A stretch of DNA of 64,000 bases from Guadua angustifolia (Eukaryota > Streptophyta > Magnoliopsida > Poales > Poaceae). The stretch is taken from the NCBI GenBank assembly GCA_036346375.1, contig CM070508.1, positions 25,178,852 through 25,242,851 of the forward strand. Direction: 5' to 3'. Numbering within the stretch: position 1 is the stretch's first letter; each line of letters begins with the position of its first letter. The notes beneath the pieces were generated by a model, which saw only the letters and a program-made list of their open reading frames with translations, did no database searches and was not told where the DNA came from. Below, piece by piece: positions 23,345-34,060 of the stretch. A program made the translations under genes and the position numbers.

Positions 23345-23547
23345 ACACCCCAATGGGTCATCAGAATCGGTTCTTTAAGGGAAGTGATTCTGATGACCCC
23401 CTCATCTGATGACATTTTATCACGATCGGGTCAAAACCGATTCTGATATAGCTCCACCTCATCACTATCTAAGGACATTGTATCGCCACTAGAACCGATT
23501 CTAATGCTAAAAAAGAACCGATTCTGATGTACCGTTCTGTAGTAGTG
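23345..23547 (-). repeat. right subterminal repeats of CACTA-1
   Basis: Copies of AGAACCGATTCTGAT and its complement lead to the terminus GTTCTGTAGTAGTG. The motif is related to the left array, with GATTCTGAT in place of GATAGTGAT. Confidence 0.9.
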
Positions 23548-23550
23548 TTT

Positions 23551-23584
23551 GGAGCCAGCAATGATGGCCTGTTCTGTAGTGGTG
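23551..23584 (-). repeat. outer terminus of CACTA-0
   Basis: After the TTT duplication of CACTA-1 the sequence continues GGAGCCAGCAATGATGGCCT and ends GTTCTGTAGTGGTG, which reads CACCACTACAGAAC from outside, one change from the CACTA consensus. It matches the subterminal repeats at 11700-11891, so it is read as the 5' end of the older element. Confidence 0.75.
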
Positions 23585-24127
23585 TGTCCTTAGCCACCTA
23601 CGTGCTGCATGTAGCAATATTTGGTTTATTGGCATGCAACAACCAAACGACGCATGCATGTTAATCCGTCGAAGAAACTCTTGCAAAGAGGTGTTTGATT
23701 CACATAAAATTAAACAACTAGTCATGCAAGGAATTAATCCACTGCAAACAATTAATTGTACCTCTCATAACGTGATACACGTACAAAACTACAAATGTTG
23801 CGTGACGTGATACTGGTACGGAGCGGAACTACAAATGTTCCATGACATGCATGATAACGGACGTGCCCAGGGAGCTCACCAAATCCACCCTGGTACTACG
23901 TACGTACAGATCGACGATGTTCCCCCGGATGGCACAACAGCGAAAGGAGCACTGCAAGCAAATTTAAAAGCTTGTCGCCCGATCGAAACCCTTAAACTAG
24001 TCTAATAGAAATAGCTAGCACAAACGACATTATTAATCCAGATCTCCATCTTTGGTGAAATTAAACAGCATTTCTCCCTCAATGCATGGCTTTGACATAT
24101 ATGGTACGAATTCCCCTCTTTGATATA
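23585..24127. other. DNA downstream of the CYSTM gene
   Basis: No other coding sequence is recognised. It should contain the 3' untranslated region and polyadenylation signals of the minus-strand CYSTM gene. Confidence 0.4.
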
Positions 24128-24770
24128 TCAGTCGCAGCACAGTTCGCAGAGCCAGCAGCAACAGAGCGCAGCAATGCTGAAAGAGAAGAGAACATGACAA
24201 ATTTTTTTTAAAAAAAAAAACAAACTGTATTAGCCAGAGCTGCTAGCTAGACGTACGTGCAAAAGAAATTTAAGCCTCTTTAGCAGATAAGAGACTCCAA
24301 TGGCGCGGCTATATATGTATGTAATTCAGTACGTACCATCCTTCGATGAAGCTCGTCTCTCCCCGTTTGGTCGTCGTCGTACGGCGCGATCCCTTCTTCT
24401 TGCCTGCACCCTGCCGCTCCGAATCAACCGTCGTCGGGTAGCCTACTCATGATTCATGAAGGTTAATTTACAAACGATGTCAGGAAATATGACTAGAATT
24501 ATGACTAAATATCACTAGCTAAATCCTAAAACCTCTCCATGAATATATCATGAGTAGCCTACACAGGTAGCATACATGACTAGAATTATTGATTAGTACT
24601 CTCTGTCTCTCTCTCTCTGCTAGGAGATCATCCAACGATTACCTATATATTGATCAACATAATATAACTGTACTCGTGTTCTTGGAGTACGTAGACAGGC
24701 AGTGATTAATTCTATCGATCGATCGCCCCTCACCTGGCGGAGGCTGCACGTTGTTCTTGTTATTCTCCAT
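24128..24770 (-). CDS. CYSTM (cysteine-rich transmembrane module) protein, three exons
   Basis: Exons are 24734-24770, 24337-24442 and 24128-24176 (37+106+49 nt), giving 63 residues. Start ATG 24770 reads MENNKNNVQPPPG; the first junction completes the family PPPGYP motif. Introns have canonical ends (CAG/GTGAG...TAG, ATG/GTACGT...TTTCAG) and compatible phases, and the frame is open to TGA 24130-24128. The middle is basic (GKKKGSRR, TTTTKRGE). The C-terminus is the CYSTM module, GETSFIEGCIAALCCCWLCE plus LCCD, a short Cys-rich membrane segment. CYSTM proteins are small tail-anchored membrane proteins linked to stress responses across eukaryotes; the role here is inferred from the family. A TATATAT at 24881-24887 lies about 112 bp upstream of the ATG. 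Downstream, about 540 bp away, lies the CACTA-0 terminus. No defect is visible. Confidence 0.9.
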
Positions 24771-24880
24771 CGATATTATAGGATCTACTTAGCTATCTAA
24801 GACACTTGTACGTGTAACAACTGGCTGCCGCTGCCGCTGCTAACTCCAGTGTAAATTAAGCTGGGAAGCGACCGGCCTGA

Positions 24881-24887
24881 ATATATA
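24881..24887 (-). promoter_or_regulatory. TATA box of the CYSTM gene
   Basis: The minus strand reads CTATATATTC about 112 bp upstream of the start codon, a normal distance for a plant promoter with a short leader. It is a motif prediction. Confidence 0.6.
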
Positions 24888-25060
24888 GGCAGGCAGGCCG
24901 GCAAGTAGGCACGAATATATTCTCTCGCTAACGAGGCCGAAGCAAAGGTCCACACACGCATACAGCAACCTTTCTTACTTTCTGGAACGTGCATGGATGC
25001 GCGTGCGCCCCAAAGAGATCGAATATATCATGTATTGACAGGTAGCTAGCAGCCAAGAAG

Positions 25061-25146
25061 ATGATGGTTGAGTAGTTTGAAACGGCCGGAATTCGCATCT
25101 TAGAGTACTGATGGTTGAGTAGTTTGAAACGGCCGGAATTCGCATA
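25061..25146. repeat. two-copy tandem repeat upstream of the CYSTM gene
   Basis: The 38-bp segment beginning TGATGGTTGAGTAGTTTGAA and ending GGAATTCGCAT occurs twice with a spacer of about 10 bp. It sits roughly 300 bp upstream of the CYSTM start codon. Confidence 0.85.
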
Positions 25147-25149
25147 TTA

Positions 25150-25399
25150 GACTGTGTTTGGTATAGCCCTAGCTTTACCAAATTTACGGATCTAGTAATT
25201 AAAGCTAGGTAGGCTGCGTTTGGTACAGCTCCAGCTTCACTAGATCCATGGATCTAGAGTTGTGGGTATATTAAGAGTGTTTAGGTAGATCATCATGTTT
25301 GTATTTTAGACTAAAAATATAAATTAATTCACTTTATTTTATCCTACAAACTTCAAATCTGAGATGAAACTAAGATCTAAAACTCTACCAAACAAAGCC
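25150..25399. mobile_element. Tourist-like MITE
   Basis: The 250-bp element has inverted ends GACTGTGTTTGGTATAG and (reverse complement of the right end) GGCTTTGTTTGGTAGAG. TTA flanks both sides (25147-25149 and 25400-25402), the target of PIF/Harbinger-related MITEs. A second GGCTGCGTTTGGTACAG inside suggests a partial internal duplication. No coding capacity. Confidence 0.8.
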
Positions 25400-25402
25400 T
25401 TA

Positions 25403-27745
25403 ATTATTAAATTACGCGATTTGTATTGCTTTTTGACAACGTGCAAATGGATAATCGTGGAGAAGAATTAAGCAGCAGGTCGGCGAACGCGCTTTGTGGA
25501 TCATCGACGGCCGTGCTCTGACCGGCGGCGCCGCTCGCGCGTGAGACTACGAGGGTTTTCTCGATCGATCGATCCACTTCCCTCCTTCTGGAGTAGTTGT
25601 GGCTGCTGCATGCATGTGGCGAAAAGCAGCTAGCTGGCTGGCCGTCTTGGGGCCGGACCATGCAGAGGATCGAATATATGTTCGCCTGTGATGGCCTCTC
25701 TCTTTCAATTTTTTCATTGGCGGTTAATTCCAACTAGGATGGCTCCCCATCACCGATACCCGGTCCCTGGTCCCGGTTAGGTTAGCAAGTGATCAAGTAT
25801 GTAAGAATCAAGTCTCATACTATACTATACTCCTATTCGTCGGCACTCGGCAGGCCATGCCAGCCAGGCTTCCCAGCTCCCATCTCGAATCGCCTCCCTG
25901 CAGCCTGAGTTCCCCAATCCCTCGTCCGGCTCGCCTCCCTGCAGCTCGATCTACTGCTTCGTCTGGCTTCGGCCTTTTGCTCCCTAGCATCCTCACAGCC
26001 TCGCATCGCACTGCTCCTACTCCCTCCAGATCCGCCGTTGGGCCGCCGTAGTCTCGCTCCATACCCGCCGCTGCATCACCTTTGTGGCTCCCTCAGTCTC
26101 ATTCCTCACCCTCGGAGGCCGAATCTCCGCAGGTCCTCTAGACCTACTGCTGGCCCGGCGCAGGCTCAAAGTCACCCTCCAGATTGGCCGCTGCACCCCC
26201 TCTGTAGCTCCCAAAGTCTCCTTCCTCGGCCTCGGATTCCCAGCCCCTAGTGCAGGCCCCACTAGCAGGGATCACAAAACCAAAATTCGAAATTCGTGGT
26301 ACGGTTTTCGTAAAAATCGCGCGAAAAACCGCTCAAAAACCGTCAAAAACTGAAAGATTTAAAAATAAAAAAAAAATAAAAAATAAAAAACGGTTCGATT
26401 TTCTATGAAAAATCGCTCGGTTTTCCGTTATGCCCATTTGAATGTTCTTCAAAAACGGTTTTGAGCGGTTTTTCGAGCTTTTAGGGGGGCAACCGAGAGG
26501 GGAGGCAGCAAGCTACCGAAGCACAATGATAGCCGAGCAGGGAGGTGACACAGAGGCAGCGAGACGGGGCGGTAGAGGTTGGGGAGGTAGGGTGAGCGAG
26601 GTGGAAGGCGGTCGAGCGAACCTACAGCTGAAAAACTCCTCCTTAGCGGCTGCAGCTTTTAAGGGTGCTTTTGCTATGACTTAGCTTCCTAACTGTTTTG
26701 TAGCCATGCTGTTTGGTGGGCTTTTGGCCTAAAGCTGAAGCGCAGTTAAAGCACGGCTCTCCTAAACAGCCCCGTAATCTATCGATGGTTTTGCTTATTA
26801 CTGTCATGATGTAAAAAATTGCATGTTGTCATTAAGAATACATACCTAGTAGGTTAGGTGTACTACTGTGCTCACAATCACAAAGAGCAGGGAAGGCAGT
26901 AGGTTAATTCAATCAGTTGAGCATCCGCATCACAATCAGTTTAGCAAGTTGTCAGAATCGCAATCTTGAATTAGATTGAAGGTTCAGTTGAGTATCGATT
27001 CACTTTCAACTGAGCTTGTCTTTGCTATGTTCATGGTCTGTATCGTCTTTTTCCTTCCTTTCCTCTGTGTCTGACTCTTCATTCCTGAACTTTGGCCCCT
27101 ATATTGACCTGGCGTTGTCTGCAATGCAAGATATATTGATTATGCTGAACAACTATTCTTTCTCATGTGCAGTGTCAATCCCTAAACTTTATCTTTTGCA
27201 TTAAGATATGAGAATATGTTTGGTCCAGCAGGTCACATTTATATGAGCTATTTGCTTATTGTTGAGTTGAGACTTTTCATGCTTCCCTTCAGCTGCAAAA
27301 TGGTTGGAAGTACAAGAATTTATCAAACTCGCACTCACATCTTGCTTCAGATCTTGTTTCTTTTTCAGTTTCCATGACATGTAACGATGCTATGTTAGCT
27401 ACAAGAAGTTGTCGATACTATATTTTTTAAGCACTGTTTTTTCCATAGAATTTCCGTTAATGAACTAGGTTACTTTTCTAGATTATAGAAGATTGATCAA
27501 ATTTTTTCCTGTCCACTTTCGGGGATTAGTCCTCATCGGAGCCCTATGAACCCGTCAAGGGTCAGGGACGAGGACGAAGACAGGGAAGCTTTGGTTATCG
27601 AGAATCAGGGATGGAAGGACACTCTCCACAGGGATTTTCCCCTTTGCCATCCCTAATTCCAACCATTCTGTTCAACCGGTCGGGCCTGCTCATAACTGCA
27701 TAAGGCCCAAAAAATTAAGAGCCACAAAATTTTACGTAACTCTTG
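25403..27745. other. intergenic DNA without a supported gene
   Basis: The stretch contains a GC-rich block at 25850-26270 with short Pro/Ser-rich open frames, an AT-rich block of AAAACCG-type inverted motifs with poly-A runs (26280-26480), and GC-rich DNA at 26490-26620. The end of a TTTAGG-type block at 26720-26774 (reverse complement starts GGGGCTGTTTAGGAGAGCC) may be a transposon terminus, but I found no partner. None of the open frames has family features. Confidence 0.4.
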
Positions 27746-27987
27746 CTCCCTCCGTCAAAGTTTATAAGATGTATTTTTGGCACGTAGACTAAGAAGATAT
27801 TAAAAATTACTAGATTACCACTAATTATTATCACTGAGCACTAAATTCATACATATATGTAGACAATAAAGTAAAGATGGATATTTTTTAGGGGTATAGA
27901 GGAAACATCACACTAATTTGTGTTAGAATATGAAATAGGCCTTATATTTTTGAACAATATCATTAAAAATACATCTTATAGATGGAG
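27746..27987. mobile_element. Stowaway-like MITE, copy 1
   Basis: The copy begins CTCCCTCCGTC and ends CATCTTATAGATGGAG followed by TA. Ends are inverted and typical of Tc1/mariner-related Stowaway MITEs. The left flank is TG rather than TA, so that side has mutated. Confidence 0.8.
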
Positions 27988-28035
27988 TAATTATTTGTAT
28001 TAGTCATTAGTCAATCTCAGCCTTACAAATCTGAA

Positions 28036-28265
28036 TGGAAAGATGTATTTTTTGGCACATAGACTAAGAAGATATTAAAAATTACTAGATTACCTCTAAT
28101 TATTATCACTAAGCACTAAATTTAATACATATATGTAGAGAATAAAGTAAAGATGGATATTTTTTAGGGGTATATAGAGGAAACATCACACTAATTTGTG
28201 TTAAAATATGAAATACGCCTCATATTTTTCAACAATATCATTAAAAATACATCTTATAGATGGAG
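28036..28265. mobile_element. Stowaway-like MITE, copy 2 (tandem duplicate lacking the left end)
   Basis: It repeats copy 1 at an offset of about 274 bp with small differences and includes the flanking TTATTAGTCAATCTC-type DNA on the right. The CTCCCTCC end is absent. Duplication of flanks shows it arose by local tandem duplication, not by a second insertion. Confidence 0.85.
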
Positions 28266-28296
28266 TAATTACTTGTATTAGTTATTAGTCAATCTC

Positions 28297-28844
28297 TGTA
28301 TTAGTTGGAATCAAACATCTTTTTATTGTTCCTTGACTTCCCCATACCATTCACTCTCCAATCCCCACCTCTCTTTTCTCTCTCGTCATTTTCACTTTGC
28401 AGCCGCACAAAGCAGACTACTATTTGTTGTGAAATCTAACTCCCCTCCTCCCAAGTAATTCACAATTTTTCCAAAATAATGGCAATGAATCGATCTACTC
28501 CACTCTCACCTATTTATTCTGTGTTTATTTATGAGCTCAAGTATATGATTTTCCCTTCTCACTCTTGTGTTCTTATTTTGTTCTTCTGATTTTTGTGCAA
28601 CGTTTTGGCCTCAGTGATACGTGTCACTTCGTCACTGAAGTAGTCCATCTTTGCCGTGCTAGAGCTTCCAGGAGGGAGCCACATGTAATGCACCTATCAA
28701 TCAAGTGGATTCATCTCTTTTCATTACCACGTTGAAAAGTTTGAAACATTGGTTTTGTTTGTCAGATTTAAATACCTATTATTATTGTTGTTACTTGTAT
28801 TTGTGTGTCTGGGTGGCACATGAAAATGATATTTTTGGAGAATA
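28297..28844. other. intergenic DNA, nothing recognised
   Basis: No gene, RNA or element ends are supported. Short open frames lack features. Confidence 0.4.
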
Positions 28845-29364
28845 TCTACTATATAGTGGAGCCTGGGAATGCCGGCCTCCCACGGGCGGCCACGTGTCGC
28901 CCCTTGGGAGAGGCCTCTGGAAAGTTTGTTAATCGCATTTAGGTCCTTTCGAAAAAATTAAAAATCGCGTTTAGGTCCTTTCGGCCGTTTTTTAGGTAAG
29001 ATAGACCTGAGAAATTTCGAAATTCTGTTTAGGTCCCTACACGCGGTTTATAGCTGAATTGAAAATCGCGTTTAGGTCCTTTCATCGTTTTTTTTTGCAC
29101 ACGGTTTTCTAAAAAAACAGTTTTTTTAGATCCTTTTGTCGATTTTTTTGCACACGGTTTTCTAAAAAATGGTTTTTTTAAAAAACACAGATTTGTCAAG
29201 GGTTTATAGTTGAATTGGAAATCGCGTTTAGGTCTTTCGTCGATTTTTTTTTAAAAAATTGAAATCGTAAATAGAAGAGACCCGTGATTCCACAAATTCG
29301 ATTTGCAAAAAACTCGTGCCAGATTTTTTCCTCGCGATGCGGCATCGCGCGCAACTCAACCTAG
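28845..29364. mobile_element. short non-autonomous Helitron
   Basis: The 520-bp element starts TCTACTATATAGTGG after an A and ends CTAG before a T, the A/T insertion site of Helitrons. The hairpin CGCGATG-CGG-CATCGCG lies 11 nt before CTAG, the expected 3' hallmark. The interior repeats GTTTAGGTCCTTTCG-like segments and has no coding capacity. It shares its interior and 3' end with 62448-63003. Confidence 0.85.
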
Positions 29365-30724
29365 TATTGCTTATGTAGACTTGATTGATGGGAAATCCTA
29401 AAATTGAAGATTTCATTTCGAGGAATGCTAGGAGCATGACATCTCACAAATAAAACTTAGATACTAGTTTAGAGTTTTAAGACTTGTTTTCTTAGCAGGA
29501 TTAATTCTCATAGAAATTGTATTATAGTTTTAATATTCAATGATTTATTTTTGTAATTAGCTCCTCACGTAAGGCTCATCGGATCCCTAATTTATCATGG
29601 TACTGCCTAGTAGGGACGAAAATGAAACGAAAACTGTCAGTAAATAGCTATTCTGTTTCCGTTTCTATATTTTTTATTGGTAACGGAAACGAAATCGAAA
29701 ACCCTACAAATGGATACAAAAAATAGATAGTGATAGAAATGAATGCGAAAAGGAACAGAGTGGATACGGAAACGAAAGCGAAAAATTCTATCCATGTATG
29801 TTCCTAGTTGTAACACCCTAAAAATTTTTAAATTCTTTAATTGAGAATTTAATTCTGATTTTACAAATTTTTTTGAAATTTTGGCATTTAATTAATGATT
29901 TTTTCTCTTTTTATAGATTTACATAAATATTTTATTTGAGAAAAACAAAATGAAAATCTTGCTACAAATAATTTTTCTAAGTTCAAAATGTTATAAAATA
30001 TTTTTGAGAATTTTTGTAGAATTTTTGAACTATATTTGATATTTTCTATAAAGCAATATATATTTCTGGTATTATTTAAATTAGAAAATGAAATTTCCGT
30101 TTTTATTTATATGAAATTTTTATTTCTGTTTTCGTTGGAATTAGCTCTTTCATTTCTGTTTTTGACAAAAAAAATTCGTTTCTGTTGTACTGATATTTTC
30201 TATTTCCATTTAAAAAATACTTTTTTTTTGAACGGTCCAGAAAATTCGGTTTGTTTTTAACCATACTCCCCAGCCGCCTGCGAAGTCAGCTTCGTTCGTG
30301 ATGCTACGCATTCAAGATGCGATATGCCTGCTGTCGTCTCGGGAAGATCAGATCTGATGCGACGCGGTACATGTGTCCGTCGATCGTCAGTGCACGTCGA
30401 GAGAAGCCGCCCGGAGTGTGTTTACGTTTCTAGCTACTATGGGCTAATGCACAGTGTCACTGGTAGGTAATGTTGGGGTCATCGCGGCTACCAATTAATA
30501 GATCCTTATGGCAGGAACGTGCGTCCTCAGGCGACGGCGGTGCTACCCACCTCCTTGGTGGTGTCCTTCTCAGGCGGTAGTGACCGGACGCAGGGTTCAG
30601 GCTCGTGGGGTCTGGTTTTAGGTTGATCAGGCAGTGTCGGGGGATGGCGGCTCAACGGTAGCAGCACAGCTTCGACGAGACTAGCTGTTAGGTTTTGAGA
30701 GAAGCTGGCTACACCAACAGTAGG
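29365..30724. other. AT-rich intergenic DNA
   Basis: 29590-30230 is rich in AAACGAAA/TTTCGTTT-type motifs on both sides (for example GGAAACGAAAGCGAAAAATT), reminiscent of hAT element ends, but I cannot define termini. 30240-30720 is more GC-rich without a recognised gene. Confidence 0.35.
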
Positions 30725-31379
30725 CAGGGTAGAGGTAGGTGTCGTGCCACGACTCGGCACAGATTTACTGTACTTCGTATTTGACTCGTGTCGGACCGTG
30801 ACGGCCCGTCATGTCCGTCATGTCATGTTGTGATGGCCCGGCTCGCCTTCGGCAAGCCCAAACACGACTCGTTTGCTCTTCGTGTCTACTTTGTGCCGTG
30901 CTGGCTTAGATTCAGTCCATTTACACTATATTATGATGAGAAGAAATCAACCAAAAACGCACAGATCGAACTGGGGCAATTGACACAAATGTTGAGGGGG
31001 GAAAAGAAGTAAATTTTATTCAATTTTGAACAGGTACATAGCGACTGTCTCATTAAAAACCTTACATCCCTATGTGAAGTACCCCCAATAAGGAAGAGAG
31101 TACATAACTACGTACATATGCATACACTACTCGATGGCGAAATAGTCAAAGTCGACTATCACGCCTATGATCTCCGGATCATCGGCCTAATGTTGTGTCA
31201 TGTCATCTGCACGCTCTCAGTCTTTGAGGCATGTAATTGCCTCAACCATCTTAGATCAGAGAGACGATCTACTCGGCTCAAGTATCCTCCCCACCAAATT
31301 AAAAGTGGCTTCCGATGAGACAACAGATGTCAGAACCACAAGTACTGACCGAAAGGCGTATCGAGGTAGTGGTTGATCT

Positions 31380-32720
31380 CTACTCATAGATTCCATTGCG
31401 ACTTACTCGGTGCTTCAAAACGAACTAGACGCCTTACTTTTTAGCTTCTTTTATATATTTGAAGCGGTCGAATTGCCTCATACTTGTTGTGTTATTGAGG
31501 TAGATTTTCTTGCTTCACTTCTGCTGTCAAACTTTTCGTAATATTTGTCGAAAAATCTGAAAAAACTTGTTATAAACATGAGTATAGGCCTTAGAAAAAT
31601 CATAATCGAATACTTCATCTATTCCCTCGAAGATGCCCTACAAATCAGATAATTTTCATCAATAATCCAAAAGAGTAGCAAAATAGTAGAGATGTGGAAT
31701 AGTTTAAAAATATTTTATATATTTTTATCCATTGGTTCTATAATTTGTTGTAAAATATAATTATCTATGTTTTCTTTTAAACTGATAGCAATAGTCTAAA
31801 GTCACTCAATAACTAAGTAAGAAGTTAGGTAGTACACATCGGATAACATATTGATTGCATTGTAAAATATTTCTAAAAATTGACGAAAATGACGGGCAAC
31901 TTTCTAACCCACATCATGAACAAACGGCTTACCATTATTGCAATTGCCAAAGACAGTGATAATATACTCGTAGTCCTTGCACCGCTATGGCATAGTATGC
32001 GTAGAGTTCCCTCTAACCTTTATATCAAAATTAAATCTTCTTGATAGCTTATTGTTGGCCCTTAGTACCGCTATGGCATAGTATTGCGTGCCTTATAGTC
32101 GAACCTGTAACAAAATTAATAGCATCGTGTATGTTGTTCAAATTAGGTTTCATTATATCCAAACATACCTACACAACAAGGTTAATGATGTGGCATATGC
32201 ATCTCTAGCAGAGTACGAAACCTCTAACATAAGTCTTTAGGTGCGGTGAAAGGTGCTTTATGGCTGTCGTGTTAGATAATATATTATCAAGAATGATGGA
32301 AATAATTCTATTTTCTATTTAAAGTATTAATAACCTCAAGTGCATTGTTATCAATAACCTCTCTAGTGTGTGCATCATTGATTAGTCTAAACCCTATGAC
32401 TTTTTTATTTAGGATGTAGTCGTTGTCCAAGTAATGTGCGACAACATTAAGATAAGTTGTTCTTTGGTGAGAGGAAATCTATATATCTGATGTTAAGGCA
32501 AAAATAATTAGCTCTCATGAAGGCTTGTTTCAACATTACTAGTTTATTTGTGTACATTACGTATATATTATGTGTAGCTGTTCTCTTACTAACGTGTTGA
32601 TATTGTAGACAAAAACTACGTTGCACAATCTTTTCAAAACTAGAGCTTGCACTCATTCTAAGTAGAAGATCCTCTGTAACTCTGTAATGTGCAATTTCAT
32701 CTCTAGCTACATCTTCGTTG
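31380..32720 (-). pseudogene. hAT (Ac/RICESLEEPER-like) transposase, heavily decayed
   Basis: Minus-strand frames encode, in order, a block IYVMYTNKLVMLKQAFMRAN (about 32500-32580), CKDYEYIITVFGNCNNGKP (about 31930-31980), KVARHFRQFLEIFYNA with INMLSDVYYLTSYLVIE (about 31800-31900), and HISTILLLF with FFDKYYEKF (about 31530-31680). These match the RNase-H-fold and DUF4413-like regions of plant Ac-type hAT transposases. Stops and frameshifts occur every 50-100 codons. The C-terminal dimerisation domain and the BED zinc finger are not evident. Identification rests on block order, not alignment. Confidence 0.75.
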
Positions 32721-33399
32721 TATACCTATGTATTTACCAACTGTCAGTGTTAAAGTTGAGCTGAGTCTGGACACACTCGTCTGGTCTTCATCCGGCCGAT
32801 ATCTTCTTCAAACATGCTTCACGCATTGCTTGAGATGACCTATTTCTCCACATACACATACAAATAATTTAGCTTGATAGTATTTACAAATAGCATACAC
32901 TATCTCACGCCTGTCCACAATTTCGACAGTTCTATTTATATGTTGCCAGCTGCATGTCTGTCGATTGCCGAATATAGAAGCCCATCCCAAATGCACCGAT
33001 TTAGCGGCATAGGAGTTCAATGCAGATACCAACTCCTGCCCTCAGGAATGTAAAAGGATTCCTCGATGACATGCATACCATCCAGATGACTATCATCCAT
33101 GCCATAGTCTCTCATGTTGGAGGAGAATTGGCACAGATTGATCTCTTGATCCTAACAATGAGGACTTAGAGAGCGAGGGCATGCTTTCCTGCTCTTACTC
33201 TTGCTAAACATTTTGTTTTGTGGCAGGAGAGCAAACAAAGAGAACAAATAGGAGAGCGAGCAGGGGTGTGCTGAACAAATGAGAGCGAGCAGGATGTACT
33301 AAACAAATGAAAGAGCGAACTGAGAGTAAAAGTTGGAATCGGGTACTGAGAAAATGAAAACCTAGGGGGGGTTACAGTGAGCAAGCTGAACATTTCTCA

Positions 33400-34060
33400 C
33401 TCGCTGTGATGCAAAACCTACCTATTGCACTCGTTGTTTGGAATCTCTTTTCCCTCTCTTTCTCTCTTCCTGCACCTCCCTTTGTTCCCTGTCTTCCTAC
33501 CCCTACCTCTTTTTTTCCCTCACTTTTCTCTCTCTCCCTTACTTCTCTCTCTTTCTCTCTTTGCGCCCTGACTCTGCCTCACCCTCTCCCAAGTCTCGAG
33601 TCCCCTGGTCCCGGCCTCCCCACTTCCCCAGTCCTGCTGGCTCCCTCTCACCATGGCTTTCGGCCTCCCGCTACCCTCGCACAGCCTTTGGCCCCTGTCA
33701 GCCCCCCACCGCCCCCACGGCCTCCGACCGCCCGTCCCCAATGGCCTATGGTCCCCTCCGCTCCCCTACCACCCCTCCTCGACCTCCAGCACCCCTCCAC
33801 TCCCCCATGGCCTCCGGCTCCCCATTGTCCCACCACGGCTTTCGGGCCCCCTCCGCTCCCCTGCCGTCCTCCACGGCCTCCAGCCCCTTGCGGCCCCCAA
33901 GGCCTCTAGGAAGATGAGCGCAAACACATCCTTCTTGTCCAGGCCACCACCTTCGCGCACGATGGCTTCGTCATCAGCTTTCGGTTTAGCCCCATGGTCC
34001 TCGATGGTCTGGTGCGGCGCAGTTCATGTCCTCCGTTGATGAGCTCGCCCAAGGCGCGGA
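33400..34060. other. C/T-rich, Pro/Ser-coding low-complexity stretch
   Basis: Open frames on both strands come from skewed composition (CCCTCTC and CCCC runs). It lies upstream of the hAT transposase and may have been its leader. I do not call a gene. Confidence 0.5.

Larger units (their letters stand above)
11892..23547 (+). mobile_element. full-length CACTA element (CACTA-1)
   Basis: The left end is CACTACTACAGAACG and the right end is its exact reverse complement; similarity extends to about 28 bp with a few mismatches. A TTT target duplication lies at 11889-11891 and 23548-23550. Subterminal repeats containing ATCACTATCGGTTCTTTT (left) or AGAACCGATTCTGAT (right) fill both ends. Two genes on the plus strand follow in typical order: a tnp2 transposase (13374-16559), then a second protein (19711-about 23072). 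Both are decayed, so the 11.66-kb element looks non-autonomous today. It sits inside the subterminal repeats of CACTA-0. Confidence 0.95.

Noticed and set aside
24600..24622. CT microsatellite in a CYSTM intron
   Set aside because: Real but ordinary; no functional claim can be supported.
25407..25733. 108-codon minus-strand frame upstream of the CYSTM gene
   Set aside because: No domain, skewed composition, and overlap with unrelated GC-rich phrases; not supported as a gene.
26038..26684. Several 60-90 codon frames
   Set aside because: They overlap on opposite strands in GC-rich DNA next to poly-A and AAAACCG repeats; nothing recognisable.
33406..34039. Proline-rich frames of 128-167 codons
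   Set aside because: Low-complexity C/T-rich DNA gives open frames in several registers and on the other strand too; no domain is visible.
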